The position numbers were made by a program, and so were the translations under genes. 64,000 nt of DNA from the NCBI RefSeq assembly GCF_000346465.2, contig NC_034010.1, forward strand, positions 20,676,335 through 20,740,334. Direction: 5' to 3'. The notes under the pieces were generated by a model that searched no databases, was not told the DNA's origin, and saw nothing but the letters and a program-made list of their open reading frames with translations. This document shows, piece after piece, positions 50,879-62,704 of the stretch. Within the stretch, counting starts at the first letter, position 1; the number at the start of each line of letters is the position of its first letter. The stretch is from Prunus persica. Lineage: Eukaryota > Streptophyta > Magnoliopsida > Rosales > Rosaceae.

Positions 50879-51976
50879 ATGGCTTCTTCTATCGAAACCG
50901 GAGGGGCTTGGAGCACCATGGAAGATGTTTCCTTGTGTGAGGCTTGACTCCAAATTTGTCATTGTCCCGTGTCCGGCAATGAGATGAAATTTTTTCATAT
51001 GTGAAAAAAAATTCATGCCGAATTTTGTGAAAAAATTCCGGGGTCTACTCGTACGGAGATGACATTATCCAGTAGGTGGAAAATTCTCAATAAAGAGTTG
51101 GGAAAATGGAGAGCTGCCCTAGCAAAAGCGATGGACAACTATAGAAGCGGGGAAAATCGTACTAATGAGGTAAGTATTTTATAATTTTTGTTTTATTAAG
51201 TTTAATCTCCTAATATATATATATATATATATTGTTAATATTGCTTGCATTTTCAATATTTTGTTAATATTTCTTGCAATTTAAATATTTTGTTCATATT
51301 TCTTGCATTTTCAATATTTTGTTAATATTTCTTGCATTTTCAATATGTTGTTAATATTTCTTGCATTTCCACTTGTTTCTTAATTTTCTTGCACTTCTAA
51401 TTTATTTGTAAGGTTAATTGCATTTCCATTATTATTTTTTTATTACTTGCATATCCAATATATTTTAAATATTTATTGCATTTCCATTTTTTTGTTAAAT
51501 AGATGATTCAAGCACAAATGTGGTTCGGTGCAACCGGGGGTGGCAAAAAAAGTTTCAACCATCATGAATGTTGGGAGGTGGTGAAATATTGCAAACGCTT
51601 CATAATTATTCCGACGGGTCCCGCCGTTGTGTTAAACGAGACGCCACTCCGTAATTCAATGGCATTAGATTCACCTCTCGATTCTCCTATGAGTCAAGAC
51701 TCACCCATCGAAAAGGAGCCGAGGCCCATTGGCCGAAAGGCCGCGAAGGCAAAGAAAGTGGGTAATTCAAGCAATAATAATTCAAAGTTTTTGGAGGAAA
51801 TTGCAAGGCAAAACGGCCTAAGAATTGAAATGGAGCAAAAACGCCAAGATAACGAGTTGACCCTTCAAGCTGAGTATGCACGAGAAAGGGAGTATTTGCG
51901 CAAAAAAGATATGGACAAGACGGATCGGGAAATAATGGCCATGGATACAAGTCATATGTCTCCTGAAACAAAATAA
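50879..51976 (+). pseudogene. Harbinger accessory protein (SANT + NAM-associated domain), with two nonsense codons
   Basis: ORF1 of the element; in active Harbinger elements this protein binds the ends and brings the transposase to the nucleus. Exon 1 runs from ATG at about 50879 (MASSIETGGAWSTMEDVSLC) to a donor GAG|GTAAGT at about 51170; exon 2 starts at 51503 after TTAAATAG. The SANT-like part (SSRWKILNKELGKWRAALAK, FFAT-like MWFGATGGGKKSFNHHECWE) and the NAM-associated part (PRPIGRKAAKAKK, then a charged helix) are recognisable. In exon 1 the frame meets TGA twice (at about 50946 and 51000), each where the family has Trp, the sort of change C-to-T decay on the other strand would give. Exon 2 is open. 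Confidence 0.8.
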
Positions 51977-52462
51977 TTTTGGAAGCTAGAACGAAGGGAT
52001 GTTATGAGAAGAAGACTTTTCCGGGATGATGGGCCTAGCAACACGGATTGGTTAAATGATGGAAACCATTAAATTAGTTAGCCTACCTTTTATGTATTTG
52101 TATTTTCCATGTTTTCTATTAAAGTTGTTGTAATTCATGTATATTTTAGTAGTAGTAATTCGTAATGACTTGTATTAGATTTCATTATTTAATAAACAAA
52201 GCATTCAATAAATTACCTTTTTATTTAACATATTCCATACTTCAAACAAAACAAAATAAAAAATAAAAAAAACTACAAACAAGGCACAATAATAATAACA
52301 AACCACAACCAAAGCATAATAAATCAAAATACAACACAACCAAACCATAACTAAATAAAACATAACCAAAGCATCTATGCTCCATCATTCTTCTTCATTG
52401 CCTTTCACCGCCCATAGATGCTCCATCAAGTGAACTTGACGCATTTCATGAATATACGAAAA

Positions 52463-53752
52463 TTACATCTCTGTATATCGATCTATCATTCGGGTCATCA
52501 AATGACCATCCCTCACCAACGGTTCTGGCTCAAATGGTTCTCCACTTAGCCCCATGGGCCTTTCATAAATCCGTGTCAAGGTCGTGTTCATTGGATCCGG
52601 TTCGTAGACCTCTAAAGCATCATAATCATACTCATCCTCCACAATCATATTATGGAGGATGATGCAAGTCATCATAATGCTTCTGAGGATCTCCTCATCA
52701 AACATACGAGCCGCACCTCGAATAATCAACCACCGAGCTTGAAGGATGCCAAAACACCTTTCGACATCTTTCCTGTATCCCTCTTGATAGGTAGCAAATA
52801 ATTTTTGCTTCTGGGATCGGGGATTCGGAATGGATTTGACAAAAGTGGTCCACCTCGGGTAGATGCCATCAGCTAGATAATACCCCGTCTGGTACACTGT
52901 ATTATTGACTTGATAGGTGATATTGGGGCCCTGGCCTCTCAATACATCGTTGAAGACCGGGGATTGACCCAACACGTTGAGGTCATTTTGGGATCCTGCA
53001 ACTCCAAAGAAGGCATGCCAAACCCATGTATCGAAGCCAGCAACGCCTTCAAGGATGATACTTTTTTGGCCTTTCCTATTTCCGTAATCACCTTGCCAGG
53101 TAGTTGGGCAATTCTTCCATTGCCAGTGCATGCAGTCGATGCTACCAATCATTCCTGGAAATCCTCGAGCTTCGGCTTTTTGTAGAAGCCGTTGGAGGTC
53201 CCTGAGAGTAGGTCTACGCAGGTAGTCCCTAGTATACAGAGTTTCAACTGCTTGATGAAATCTTACCAAAGCCTCCAACGTAGTGGACTTCCCCATCCGG
53301 GCAATCTCATCCACCTGATCAGCAGATGTTCCATACGCCAACATTCGTATAACAGCTGTAAGCTTTTGCTCCGGAAGAAGCCCCAAAACCCCAGTAGCAT
53401 CACACTTTTGAACAAAGTATGCATCATAATTACAAATACATGCATGACTTTATTGAACAAATGAGGTTGCATTCTAAATCGCCTTCGAAAATCAACATCA
53501 GAGTACAAAGAAGTTGGGATAAAATAATCTTCCAAAAGATTCTTACCCCGAGAATGCCTATGTCTTTCCACATTCCGGCGGCGGCCGACTTGTGAACCAC
53601 GACGGCGACCTTGGTTCTCTTCATCTTGCAAAGCCACTGCTATGAGAACTTGCTCATCGACTTGTCTCTGCAACTCATTGATTTCATCTGCTCTACGGTT
53701 TCTCTCATTTGTTTCTCACTCTTGCCTCTCCAAGCATCTCCTAAATTCTTCC
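52463..53752 (-). pseudogene. Harbinger DDE transposase (DDE_Tnp_4), stop and frameshift
   Basis: Minus-strand transposase, about 430 codons, the usual length. ATG at 53752 (MEEFRRCLERQE), then TGA at 53714-53716. The frame is open again through DYFIPTSLYSDVDFRRRFRM and HLFNKVMH. At about 53440 the frame shifts by one base, after which it is open to 52463: GLLPEQKLTAVIRMLAYG, IGSIDCMHWQWKNCPTTWQG (first catalytic Asp), GVAGSQNDLNVL (second), and RKDVERCFGILQARW (Glu). The catalytic DDE triad is intact, so the damage seems recent. The protein is related to host ALP1/HARBI1-like nucleases, but the TIRs and target duplication show this one is a transposon gene. Confidence 0.88.
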
Positions 53753-53919
53753 ATTGAGAATGAATGAAGTATGAAATCTAAACTATGAGAAATGAAAATA
53801 TAGAAAGATGTGGTGTGAGAGGTATGAGCTGAGCCTCTGGTTTTATAGAAAATTTTGGCAAGATAGACATGCCACGTGACTTGATTTGATTGGATGAAAA
53901 TCTTATCTGACATTTGAAA

Positions 53920-54085
53920 TTCATTCAAAATTTGAACCCAAATTTATATGAATTTTGAATTTTGAAATTCATCCGAAATTTGAACCCAAATTTATCTGAA
54001 ATTTGAATTTTGAAATTCATTCGAAATTTGAACCCAAAAATTTATCTGAAATTTGAATTTTGAAATTCATCCGAAATTTGAATCC
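53920..54085. repeat. Subterminal tandem repeat of the Harbinger element
   Basis: Three to four copies of a unit of about 56 bp containing GAATTTTGAAATTCAT and AATTTGAACCCAAA. The units are internally palindromic (TTTGAAATTCAT), as in transposase-binding subterminal repeats. Confidence 0.75.
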
Positions 54086-54562
54086 AAAAATCTTATCCAG
54101 AAAATTTATCCGATTATGAATAGTCTTGACACGTAGAAACCCGGAAATCTTATCTGAAAATATTATCCAAATTAATTATTTTCATTAAAAAAGTTGTGAA
54201 AAAAACAAAAAAATGAATAGTAATTGCCCTTAACCATGGCAATGGGTAGAAACACAAAATACTATTTGCAAGGGCAACCACTATTGACGTGAATAGTGGT
54301 TGCCCTAACTCCCCCCTTGCCATGACTAAGGGCAAATGGGTGGAGTTGCTCTAACATGTCGTCACTTTCCACAAAATATTGACTTGCTAAAAAACAACAT
54401 AAAATCTTTTCCCTTTTTCATTTTTGAGAATGTAACAGACTTGATACAGCCATTTGACAGATTGGTCAGTTTTAAGAAACACATCATACAGCTGGGGGAC
54501 TTGCTTCACCTAAAAGAAATGTGAAAACTCTAATAACCATAACTCTCATTGCAGCCTCCACC

Positions 54563-57500
54563 TTATGATCCTGACATGTATGTATACCTCGTCTGAGCTC
54601 CTACAATCAGCTCGACAAGTTTTGCTGCACAGACCAAAGATTTTGTTTTTGAAAGATCAGATCATGAATACATCAGAAACTCGGCTTGAAAAAAGCAGTA
54701 AGACAACATAAAATGAAAAGGAAAAAGAAAAAAAAAGTAAACCAACCTGTAAGAAACCCAACAATAGGAACAGGTTCCAACACTTTCTCGGTGCTTTCAA
54801 GTTTTTGCCTGAAATGTTTGACAACAGAAGTAACCAGACACATGAATTATTCTTCCGTAGAAAATTAGCAACCTATTACTAAATTTAATTCAGAGTAGTG
54901 GCCCTGTTGTCACATAACACTTTACTTAACCAAACCTCTATTTTAAAATATTTAATTATAAGTTTGTCTTTCTACAAAATTACTTAAGACAACCCTTTAA
55001 GAAAAAAATGAATTGCCCAAATACTGCCATAACTGCTCCCATGGCCCACGAAGATGGTCCTGATTCCCAGGTAGACCGAGTCATATTTTTTTTTTAAAAG
55101 AAAAATTGTGAGGGTAGGAAAAACATGTGTGTGGGGTTAGTGGTTTGAAGGGTGGCAATTTACAACTACATTCTGAAATTCAATATTACCTGGTATACTT
55201 GCTAAAAAATGGATCTCTCATGAGGTAAAGTGCCCATAACATCTTTCGTCTTTTAACCTGCACCCATGCCATATTATAAAGAGCTATTCATAACCAGCTG
55301 TGATGACAGACTAAATACTGACAAGGGGGCTAATTTTAAAGATGACAGATTAGCACACTCAAGTAAATAAGCCAGGTTCTCAAGGTCTACAAGGTAAGAA
55401 TTTTGGAAAACCTAACCTCATTCTTTTCAGAGTCAGAAAGATGAAACTGCTGCTCGGTACCAACCCTTGACGAAGTAATTCGTGAAAGAATGCCCATCCC
55501 AGTGAAGTCCACAGCCAGCGAAAGAAACCAAGGAATCCACGAGCGAACTCCATATTTTCGAATAAATAAAACATAGATAAGTGGTCTTGTTATAAATAGC
55601 GCTTCCCCAATCAAATAAAATGCCCCATGAAGACCCTTTTTGGACAATATGGTGGAAAGAGTCGGCCTCTTAACCACTGGAGCTGTGAGAAAACAATATC
55701 AATATTAAATGTTGTAATTACATATGCTACCCAGTCTGTAAATTATATATTAATTGTTACTTGGAGGCTCCATAATTGCATGCTGGTGTTGAACTCTACG
55801 CAACCATACTGGTTCTGAAACCATCCTAGCATTCTCTCCAAACCTACTCAGTGCGGATAGTGCTCTTCCTTCTAAATTCCATGCGTCCTGTCCATTATTA
55901 TTTCTTAAGTACCCAGGCCCAAGCTGCCCTCCAGGCTTTGTAAAACCATTACGTTGAGGAATTGATGCAGCCAAATGCTTTTCATCATTTGGTGTCTCTC
56001 CTCCATGCAGAAGCATCTTATATCCACTGTTCCGGAATAAAGCGAACCTAACTAGCACCCTAATAAATAATGAAATCCATAATGAGTCAACAAACAGAAA
56101 ACTACACACGATAAATGCTTGAAAATAATGAGTGATTATGCTAAGTAACAAATGATCCTTACTTGATAGCCTCCATAGCAGCAATGAAATTCCATTTTTT
56201 CTCATCACCAAAATACTGTTGAGCCACAACTTCAACCAACGTTTCCAAGTCCTTTAGTGCAGATATACACAATGCATAGGGAAAAGAATAACACTCAGCA
56301 GAGCCAACATTCATTGGAGGAGGAGCTGTTTCGATGATATGTTCATTGATAGCAGTTATTACTCCAAAGAGAGCAGTTACTGCAGAAGTCATATTAAACC
56401 AAAAATTACCAATTTCTTCATTGCATTGATATGTATACGATCAAGATAAGTACAAATCAGAATGACACATTAGTTATATGTTATTCAATTGACAAGATGA
56501 ATGTTAGAAAATTTAAATATGCAGTCAAGATTGTTCATTATTCAGAAAACAGAAAAGCAGACGACCTGCTCTCATCATAAGTCTCCTAAGAATCTAAGAT
56601 TGTTCATTACGTGTGAATTTCAACTTTTTTTTTTTTGGTTGTAAATTTTGATAACTTTCATTCATTTTCTTAGCAACCAAAGTTACTTTTATGAAGGTAT
56701 AATTACTCCAGAGAAAATCATATAATTACTATGTAAAAGAAAGAATCCCTGCCAATTTCTAAGCTATAACAAGAAGTAGCCAAATGTTACCAAAATTTCA
56801 AAAAACCTGCTTCTGGTCCTATCTCTGACTCAGAAAACCGTTCGGGTAGAAGCCATGTGAATCCCTGTACAAATTTTCAACATTCAGATAAGATAACAAA
56901 ATTTTAAAATATAACACAATTGAAGGGCAGTCATTCCATGAATTTTCTCCAATTATGAGTTACCATTGCAGATAAAGAAAACCCACACATGGATAATATA
57001 AAGAAGAAGAAGAAGAAAACCAAAAAGGACAGACAGTAAAATTAACAATACAAAAGACTATACAGGAGTACAAAATAATTGCGAGTGATTCTTCTTAATG
57101 AACTACGTACATTAGCCCGAGACTCCAAAAGTATACGCATATGCACTGATTCCAAAGTATATGTGTCAATCAATTGCTTCAGCAAATTATTATTTTGTTT
57201 ATTAAACAAGTATACATGTCAATTGTCAACAGCCATGTCTTTATCAAAAACGGAAAAAAAATTGTCAACAGCCATATCAGTTAACACTTACCGCTGAATT
57301 CAAATTTACAATACTATTAAAGATTGCCTTCATCAGATTTCTCCATGTCTAAGATCATTGGAAACCCAGTTAACCATTTCACCGAAAAAAACCCAGTTAA
57401 CCAAACGGCATAGACAAACCAATAAACAAGAAAAAGCGAACCATATGCCGATAAACTCACACAAATTGATAATCATCAAGAAATAAAGTAGTGAAATTTA

Positions 57501-57589
57501 TAGAAATTGAGATCGCTCACATTGGCCAGAGACTCCAACGAGTGCACATAGTCCTTGTTCTCCCTAACCCATTTCTTGTAAGCCTCCAT
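54563..57589 (-). CDS. PEX16: PEX16 peroxisome biogenesis protein
   Basis: Peroxisomal/ER membrane protein (SHRUNKEN SEED1 in Arabidopsis), needed for targeting of peroxisomal membrane proteins and for oil and protein body formation. Eight exons on the minus strand: 57589-57521, 56864-56807, 56379-56163, 56059-55761, 55682-55417, 55257-55190, 54808-54747, 54624-54563; 366 aa, one short of Arabidopsis. Start MEAYKKWVRENKDYVHSLES. Conserved blocks are LTWLLPERFSESEIGPEA-like FTWLLPERF, VRFALFRNSGYKMLLHGGET, WNLEGRALSALSRFG, ITRPLIYVLFIRKYGVRSWI (membrane segment), RRKMLWALYLMRDPFFSKYT and the C-terminus AQTRYTYMSGS. All phases agree and no defect was seen. Confidence 0.95.
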
Positions 57590-59093
57590 AGCCTTCCAAT
57601 CTCTCTCGAAAACCGAGATACAGATGCAAAAACTCCACCTTTCCAACTGTAGAACCCAAAACTTCGCTAAACAAAGCCTCGTACTCAGCCTCTGCGCGTT
57701 TTAGACAAGACCCAGAATAGCAAAGATGCAAAGAGAGAAGCCGTTTTAGGTAATTTGGATTTGGACTTTCTCAGCTACCGAATGCTGTTGCGAAGTTGCA
57801 AAATGCACAGTGAGGTCTCAATGAGGTGTGGATTTTCAGTTTATGCTGAAAAATGGGTAGTTTTACCTGGACCGTTGATCGGGTCAGATTTCTCCGATAC
57901 TCATGGAATTTAAAGGGTTTAATGTTGGCCTACATGAATTATGTGTATATACTTCATACAGTAGACAGCTGGACGGTGTGAATCTGATGGTGTCTCTCCC
58001 ATTTCTATGGCTGAGATCCCATGGACTGATAAAGATTATAGGCTGCATAGCAGATAATAATAATATATATTATATATATATATTTTTTTTTTTCAGTTAC
58101 AAGATAATCAAATAAATTGAAGATGGTTTTGCTCACCCCAATGAATGCATTCGTAAGCGCAGGACCATAGGATCCAGGAAATCAGACGGAAACGATCAGG
58201 GTGAGGTGTTTTTGTTTTGTGTGACCAAAAATTTCTACCAAAAGATTTTTGGTAGTTTTGATGCTCAAAATATTAAGCCCATTTCCCACCAAAAACAAAA
58301 GTACCAATAATGTTTGGTAATTTTACGAAGGACTAAATTGGAATATGTACGAGACTTGAAGAATCAAAATTACTAAAAAATGAGTTAGAGGATCAAAATA
58401 AAATTATGGTAGAAGTTTACCATTGTAGTTTAAAACCCTAAAGAATAATGTTATTCCCACTTATGCTTTTAAAAGTCAATCATGTACTCATTTGGTTGAC
58501 TCACTTATTTATTGAATTTATATAAGAGCATAAGGTAGGTCAATAAGACAATGTAATATGCATATCCCCTTTCACCAGAGTTTGAACCTCTTTTTCGCAC
58601 ATTAGAATTGTTTAAAATATCGTTCTTTTAAAAAAATTGCAAGATAACTTTTTTATGGAGGGCAAGATAAATATAATCTTTATCTGATTTTTTGGTGTTG
58701 ATTTTGTGTTTTGAATAGAAATTTTTATTTTTATTTTTTGAAAAAAGTAGACAATGAGCGCCTACTTTTTCTTCCCAAGCAAATGTTCTCATTTAAAAAA
58801 ATGGAGATTATGGAAGGGCCCAATATGAATCGACCCTGACCATGGGACGAAAGGCCAGAGCTTTTACAGAACGGGCCCCGGGAAAGCCTTATGTCTCCGT
58901 TGATGGGCTCATCGACCCAACAACCCCATATCATTACAGAGACTGAGCAACTGAAGAAATTTAACTTGGTTTATCCAGGTTTGCTTTCTTCTTGGGTTAC
59001 TGATGAAGCAGCAGAGGAGCATATTATCAGCGATTAAATGCACAAGTGATTGAATTTTGTAATCAACTTTGCGATTAAGCATTTGTTTCGAAA
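57590..59093. other. PEX16 promoter side and spacer to the MTP12-like gene
   Basis: Divergent 5' flanks of PEX16 and the zinc transporter gene. 57590-57790 is the PEX16 leader. 58225-58260 can form a hairpin (TTTCTACCAAAAGATTTTTGG). The rest is AT-rich with no gene. Confidence 0.45.
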
Positions 59094-62000
59094 ATGATGT
59101 CCCCGAGACAAATTCCTGAAGATCGAGGATCTTCTCCTCATTTCAGGTAAGCTAATCTCATTCATTTGCATTTTTTTTGTTTTTATTTTCAAGGATTTGA
59201 ATTTTAGAACCCTAGGGCTGTGTTTGGTTCCCTAGAAACATTGTGGAAATCAAATGGAAGGAAATTGCATGAAATCTTATGCTGTTAAATATCTGGCTAT
59301 GGAATTCATGAAACTGGCAATGTTTTTCGTTTTGTTTGCGTTGCTAGGAAATTTGGGTTTCAGTGTTGTTGGTGCTGAAGGGTTCACGAGTATGAGTAAT
59401 AGATTAAGTGAATAAATATAGATACACAAGGATAAGATAGAAGAAAACTAAATTTAGCTTAGTCAAATTGTTAAGCTGGGTTGGTTGAGTATGAACTAGT
59501 TGTGAATTTTGTTGGTTGGCCAGTAGCTGCCTGGTTTGGAAAAATGTTTAAATCAGAAAGTAGTGATGAGAATTGCATTTGTATGGAGGTTCTCTCTGTG
59601 GTTAGGTCTAGGTTAAGGAGTTATAAGTTTTCACTTTGTAAAACTAATAAGGAGCATTAAAATAACTGGTCTAGTACAGAAGCTGTCCTCAGGAGCTAAG
59701 GTTCAATGTTGAAGGAAGACGTGTAGTTGCTGGATGGCCTAGTTTTCAGTTTGGGTGTTGGTGGAATAAAATTCCTTTTCATCCCCTTCCACCCAAATTA
59801 AAAAAACCCTATAATAGAAGGACTTATGAAGTCCTGAGCTTTATCATTTTGTACCTAATATGTCAGCGTGTAAGCACAATATTTTTCTTTTTTCTTTTGG
59901 GCAAGATGAGCATTTCATGTGTTTTTACTTCATTGTTCTTTTTGAGCACAACTAATTATACCAATGATCTTACTTCAATGTAGGCACACACCCGTGCAAA
60001 TAATCCATATTATCGGCAATTTCTTAAGAATATGGTCAATTTACTCCCTGTATCGCTACTTATCTGAAACGGGGGCTTCAGTTGTACTTTTCCTCTTCAC
60101 TTGTCTGATCCCAGCATCCATCCTATTTCTAATTTTGCAAAAGCCTTGGAAGGGCAGGCCACTCTCAAACACACAGGTTCCGTGATATTTTTTCTTTTAT
60201 TTAGAAAATACATGAAAAAGGCATCAACATATTTTATTTATGTGATTCCCATTATATACTTCTTGAGTGTTCCAGTTGTTTTCAGGTAGTGCCTTCTATA
60301 ATAAATGGTGGCATAACAGCTTTATATTTTGTTTTATGGGGAAAAGGCCTCAAATCATGTGGACCTCTAAGGTAGGTTTGGCTTAATACTAAGCACTTAC
60401 AACTGCCTCTTTATATAAGTTTCCATTGTATAATAATCTCATTACTAAGCACTTACAAATGAGTATCTCACCCTCCAAGTTATTTGCTGGCTACGATATG
60501 CTCCTACTGAATTTTAGAAACTATCTGCCAGTAGCAATAAGCATATGGCGACAATATCAGATTAAACCTAATTTGAGCAAATAGTATTTCTTTTGTTAAC
60601 TGTAACTGATTTTCTTTCATCTTTACATATTATGTTAGAGCTATATTAGCGGAGTATTCTGGTGCTGTCCTTGGGGTACTGTCTGGAGTATTGTATGGGC
60701 GCAAGGGCCACATTTGGAAAAAGGTAGCTTGGTTAGATGCTTGGTCCTTTGCTTAGACTGTTTTCTTCATATCAATTATCTACCATTATCTCCGAGCAAA
60801 TAAGCGAAGGTTTTATGTTAGCATGTTTCTCTTTAAATGAAGGCCTTCAGTAAAGTCCTAGGCCATTTTCTCATTTCATTATAAGATGCCACAGTGTTTT
60901 ATTTAGCTATGTAAAATAGTAGTTTAGGAAGGACTTCACTGTCTAGGCTGGTTGGTGTATGGACGTTTCTGTGTTCAAGCTTTAGGAAAGATTTATCCGA
61001 GGAATAGAAGTATCAGATCTAAAGTATTGGTGACTTAATATCATTTATTTTAATGGAAAAATAGGAGAAAACTAATTCTTGTTTACTCACATGGATGTTG
61101 CTTCATCTTTTACCAGGTAGGTGGGCTTATTGCAATGGTGGCATCTTTCTACTTCTTATCTCAAGGGTGGGCTATGGAATCATATTCTCCATTCTATATC
61201 CTCTCTTATCGAAACTGTTGTTCTTTCACTACTGTATAGGATTAGTTACTGGTGTTTTTTTATTTTTTATTATTATTCCTTCGTCCCATTCTTCCGTATA
61301 ATTTTTCCTTGTCTTTATTTTGTGTGTGTCTCTTTTGGACACAGTGATAATTTTTTTAAGCGTTTTATTGTGACTTAACCTGAAATTACCATTTAAAGAT
61401 AGCCTCGATGATGAGGTTCAGACAGAACAACTGTTGGGTATAAAAGAGATGGTACTTCCAATCTTTGCTGGAATCTTATCAGCACTGAGGAGGGTGATTG
61501 CGCGGCGTGTTTCACTCAAGGTGATGAATTGCTGATATTCGTCCATCTTCAGTTATCTTGTTCATACTCTTTTGCTCTAAGCGTACCAAGTAATAAATTG
61601 CTGTTTATTTTTCAATTGATTAAAACAGTTAAAAAATCATTGCTGCTGATTGTACCCTTCCTGTGCTTTCAGAATCAACTTAAAAGGCGACTTAATGCAA
61701 TAACTATTGCTTCTGCAACATGTTTCCTGTTTCCTGTGGCCATGTGGGACATGATCATAGTAAGTTATATGACATGATAAGTAGTCCTAGGCTGAATTTG
61801 ATTATATTTACATTTTTGGAGTGACTCTAGTTTGATTTTATGGGGCTTGCCTTGTTTAATGTCTGATTTGTTCTTTATTTGCCCTCTCCCATTTTTTCTT
61901 TCACTTGTAATTTTTCCTGTTGATTTTTTGGAGCACTTAGGGATCACCTTCAAGTACCAGCGATAAGGTGCCATTTTCCACTTGGGCTTTTTTGAGCACC

Positions 62001-62704
62001 ATTCTTTTTGGAGTAATCTTGATATTCTATGTTGATAGTATCGCAGAAGAGAGGTATAGATCACAACTTTTCTATGCAGTTTTGTCCAACACTTGGAAAT
62101 GTTTTGCTTAATGTTTTTAGATCATTTCATATACTTCAAGTTTGATCATTATTGCTCTCAATGTGTTGTAGATTACACATGGTTTTCTCTTCTCCAAGGC
62201 ATTTAATGGTAGCTGGAGGATGCATAATCGTCATGGAGATCGTGTACAATATGGACTTTTCTCTTCCAGGCTTCCTAATTTGCTGCTTAATTTTGGGCTT
62301 TGGTATGTGTGTAATATTTATTATTGCCTATGTCATGTTGTGATTGAGATTGTGATCAATGTTATACTCATCTCTATTATTATATCATGTCTTCCGTACA
62401 ATTTTACTGAAAATGAAATATGTGTAGATTACTGTTTCTTATGGATGCGATTTATTTATTTATTGATTAATCTGTTAATTTATTCATTTGATTTTTGCAC
62501 ACCTGCATTATTATTAATAATGATTCATTTTGTTCTATTTTTAATTATTAATTTTGCATAACTTGTGTATAAATTTGAATAACATTTGTAGGGATATATG
62601 AGGCAACTTCTTTGGAACGTGGTAGAAAAGATTCTTTTCAAACTTCAGATCTATCAAATGGGATGTTGGGGGACGAAACTCAGATGTCTTCACTTCCAAC
62701 TTGA
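59094..62704 (+). CDS. MTP12: N-terminal membrane half of an MTP12-like zinc transporter
   Basis: Exons 59094-59146, 59984-60176, 60286-60371, 60639-60723, 61117-61216, 61399-61520, 61673-61759, 61941-62053, 62172-62302, 62592-62704; 360 aa in phase. The donor of the fifth exon (CGAAACT|GTTGTT) is the weakest call. Blocks such as KPWKGRPLSNTQVVPSIING, GAVLGVLSGVLYGRKG, GILSALRRVIARRVSLKNQL and WDMIIGSPSSTSDK match the multi-membrane N-terminal half of plant MTP12, a Golgi protein that pairs with MTP5 to load zinc. The frame ends in TGA (SSLPT*) one base before a GTATGT donor. The cation-efflux domain that normally follows (metal-binding HxxxD) is not found in the remaining 1.3 kb. The gene may be truncated, carry a nonsense change, or use another donor and continue past the window. 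Confidence 0.75.

Larger units (their letters stand above)
50439..54351. mobile_element. PIF/Harbinger transposon, full length but mutated
   Basis: 3.9 kb. TIRs: GAGCCACTCCAGC at the left and its imperfect mirror GGGTGGAGTTGCTC at the right, flanked by the TAA duplication (50436-50438 and 54352-54354), the Harbinger target. It carries the two genes of the superfamily: the SANT/NAM-associated accessory protein (plus, about 50879-51976) and the DDE transposase (minus, 53752-52463), in convergent order. Both have inactivating changes. Near the right end there are 3-4 copies of a ~56-bp AT-rich repeat. Confidence 0.93.

Noticed and set aside
50394..50940. Frames with polyproline or polyglycine at the Harbinger left end
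   Set aside because: They are translations of the 35-G run and its flanks, with no conserved domain on either side.
52463..53752. Domesticated ALP1/HARBI1-like host gene
   Set aside because: It lies between matching TIRs with a TAA duplication, next to the accessory gene, and carries a stop and a frameshift.
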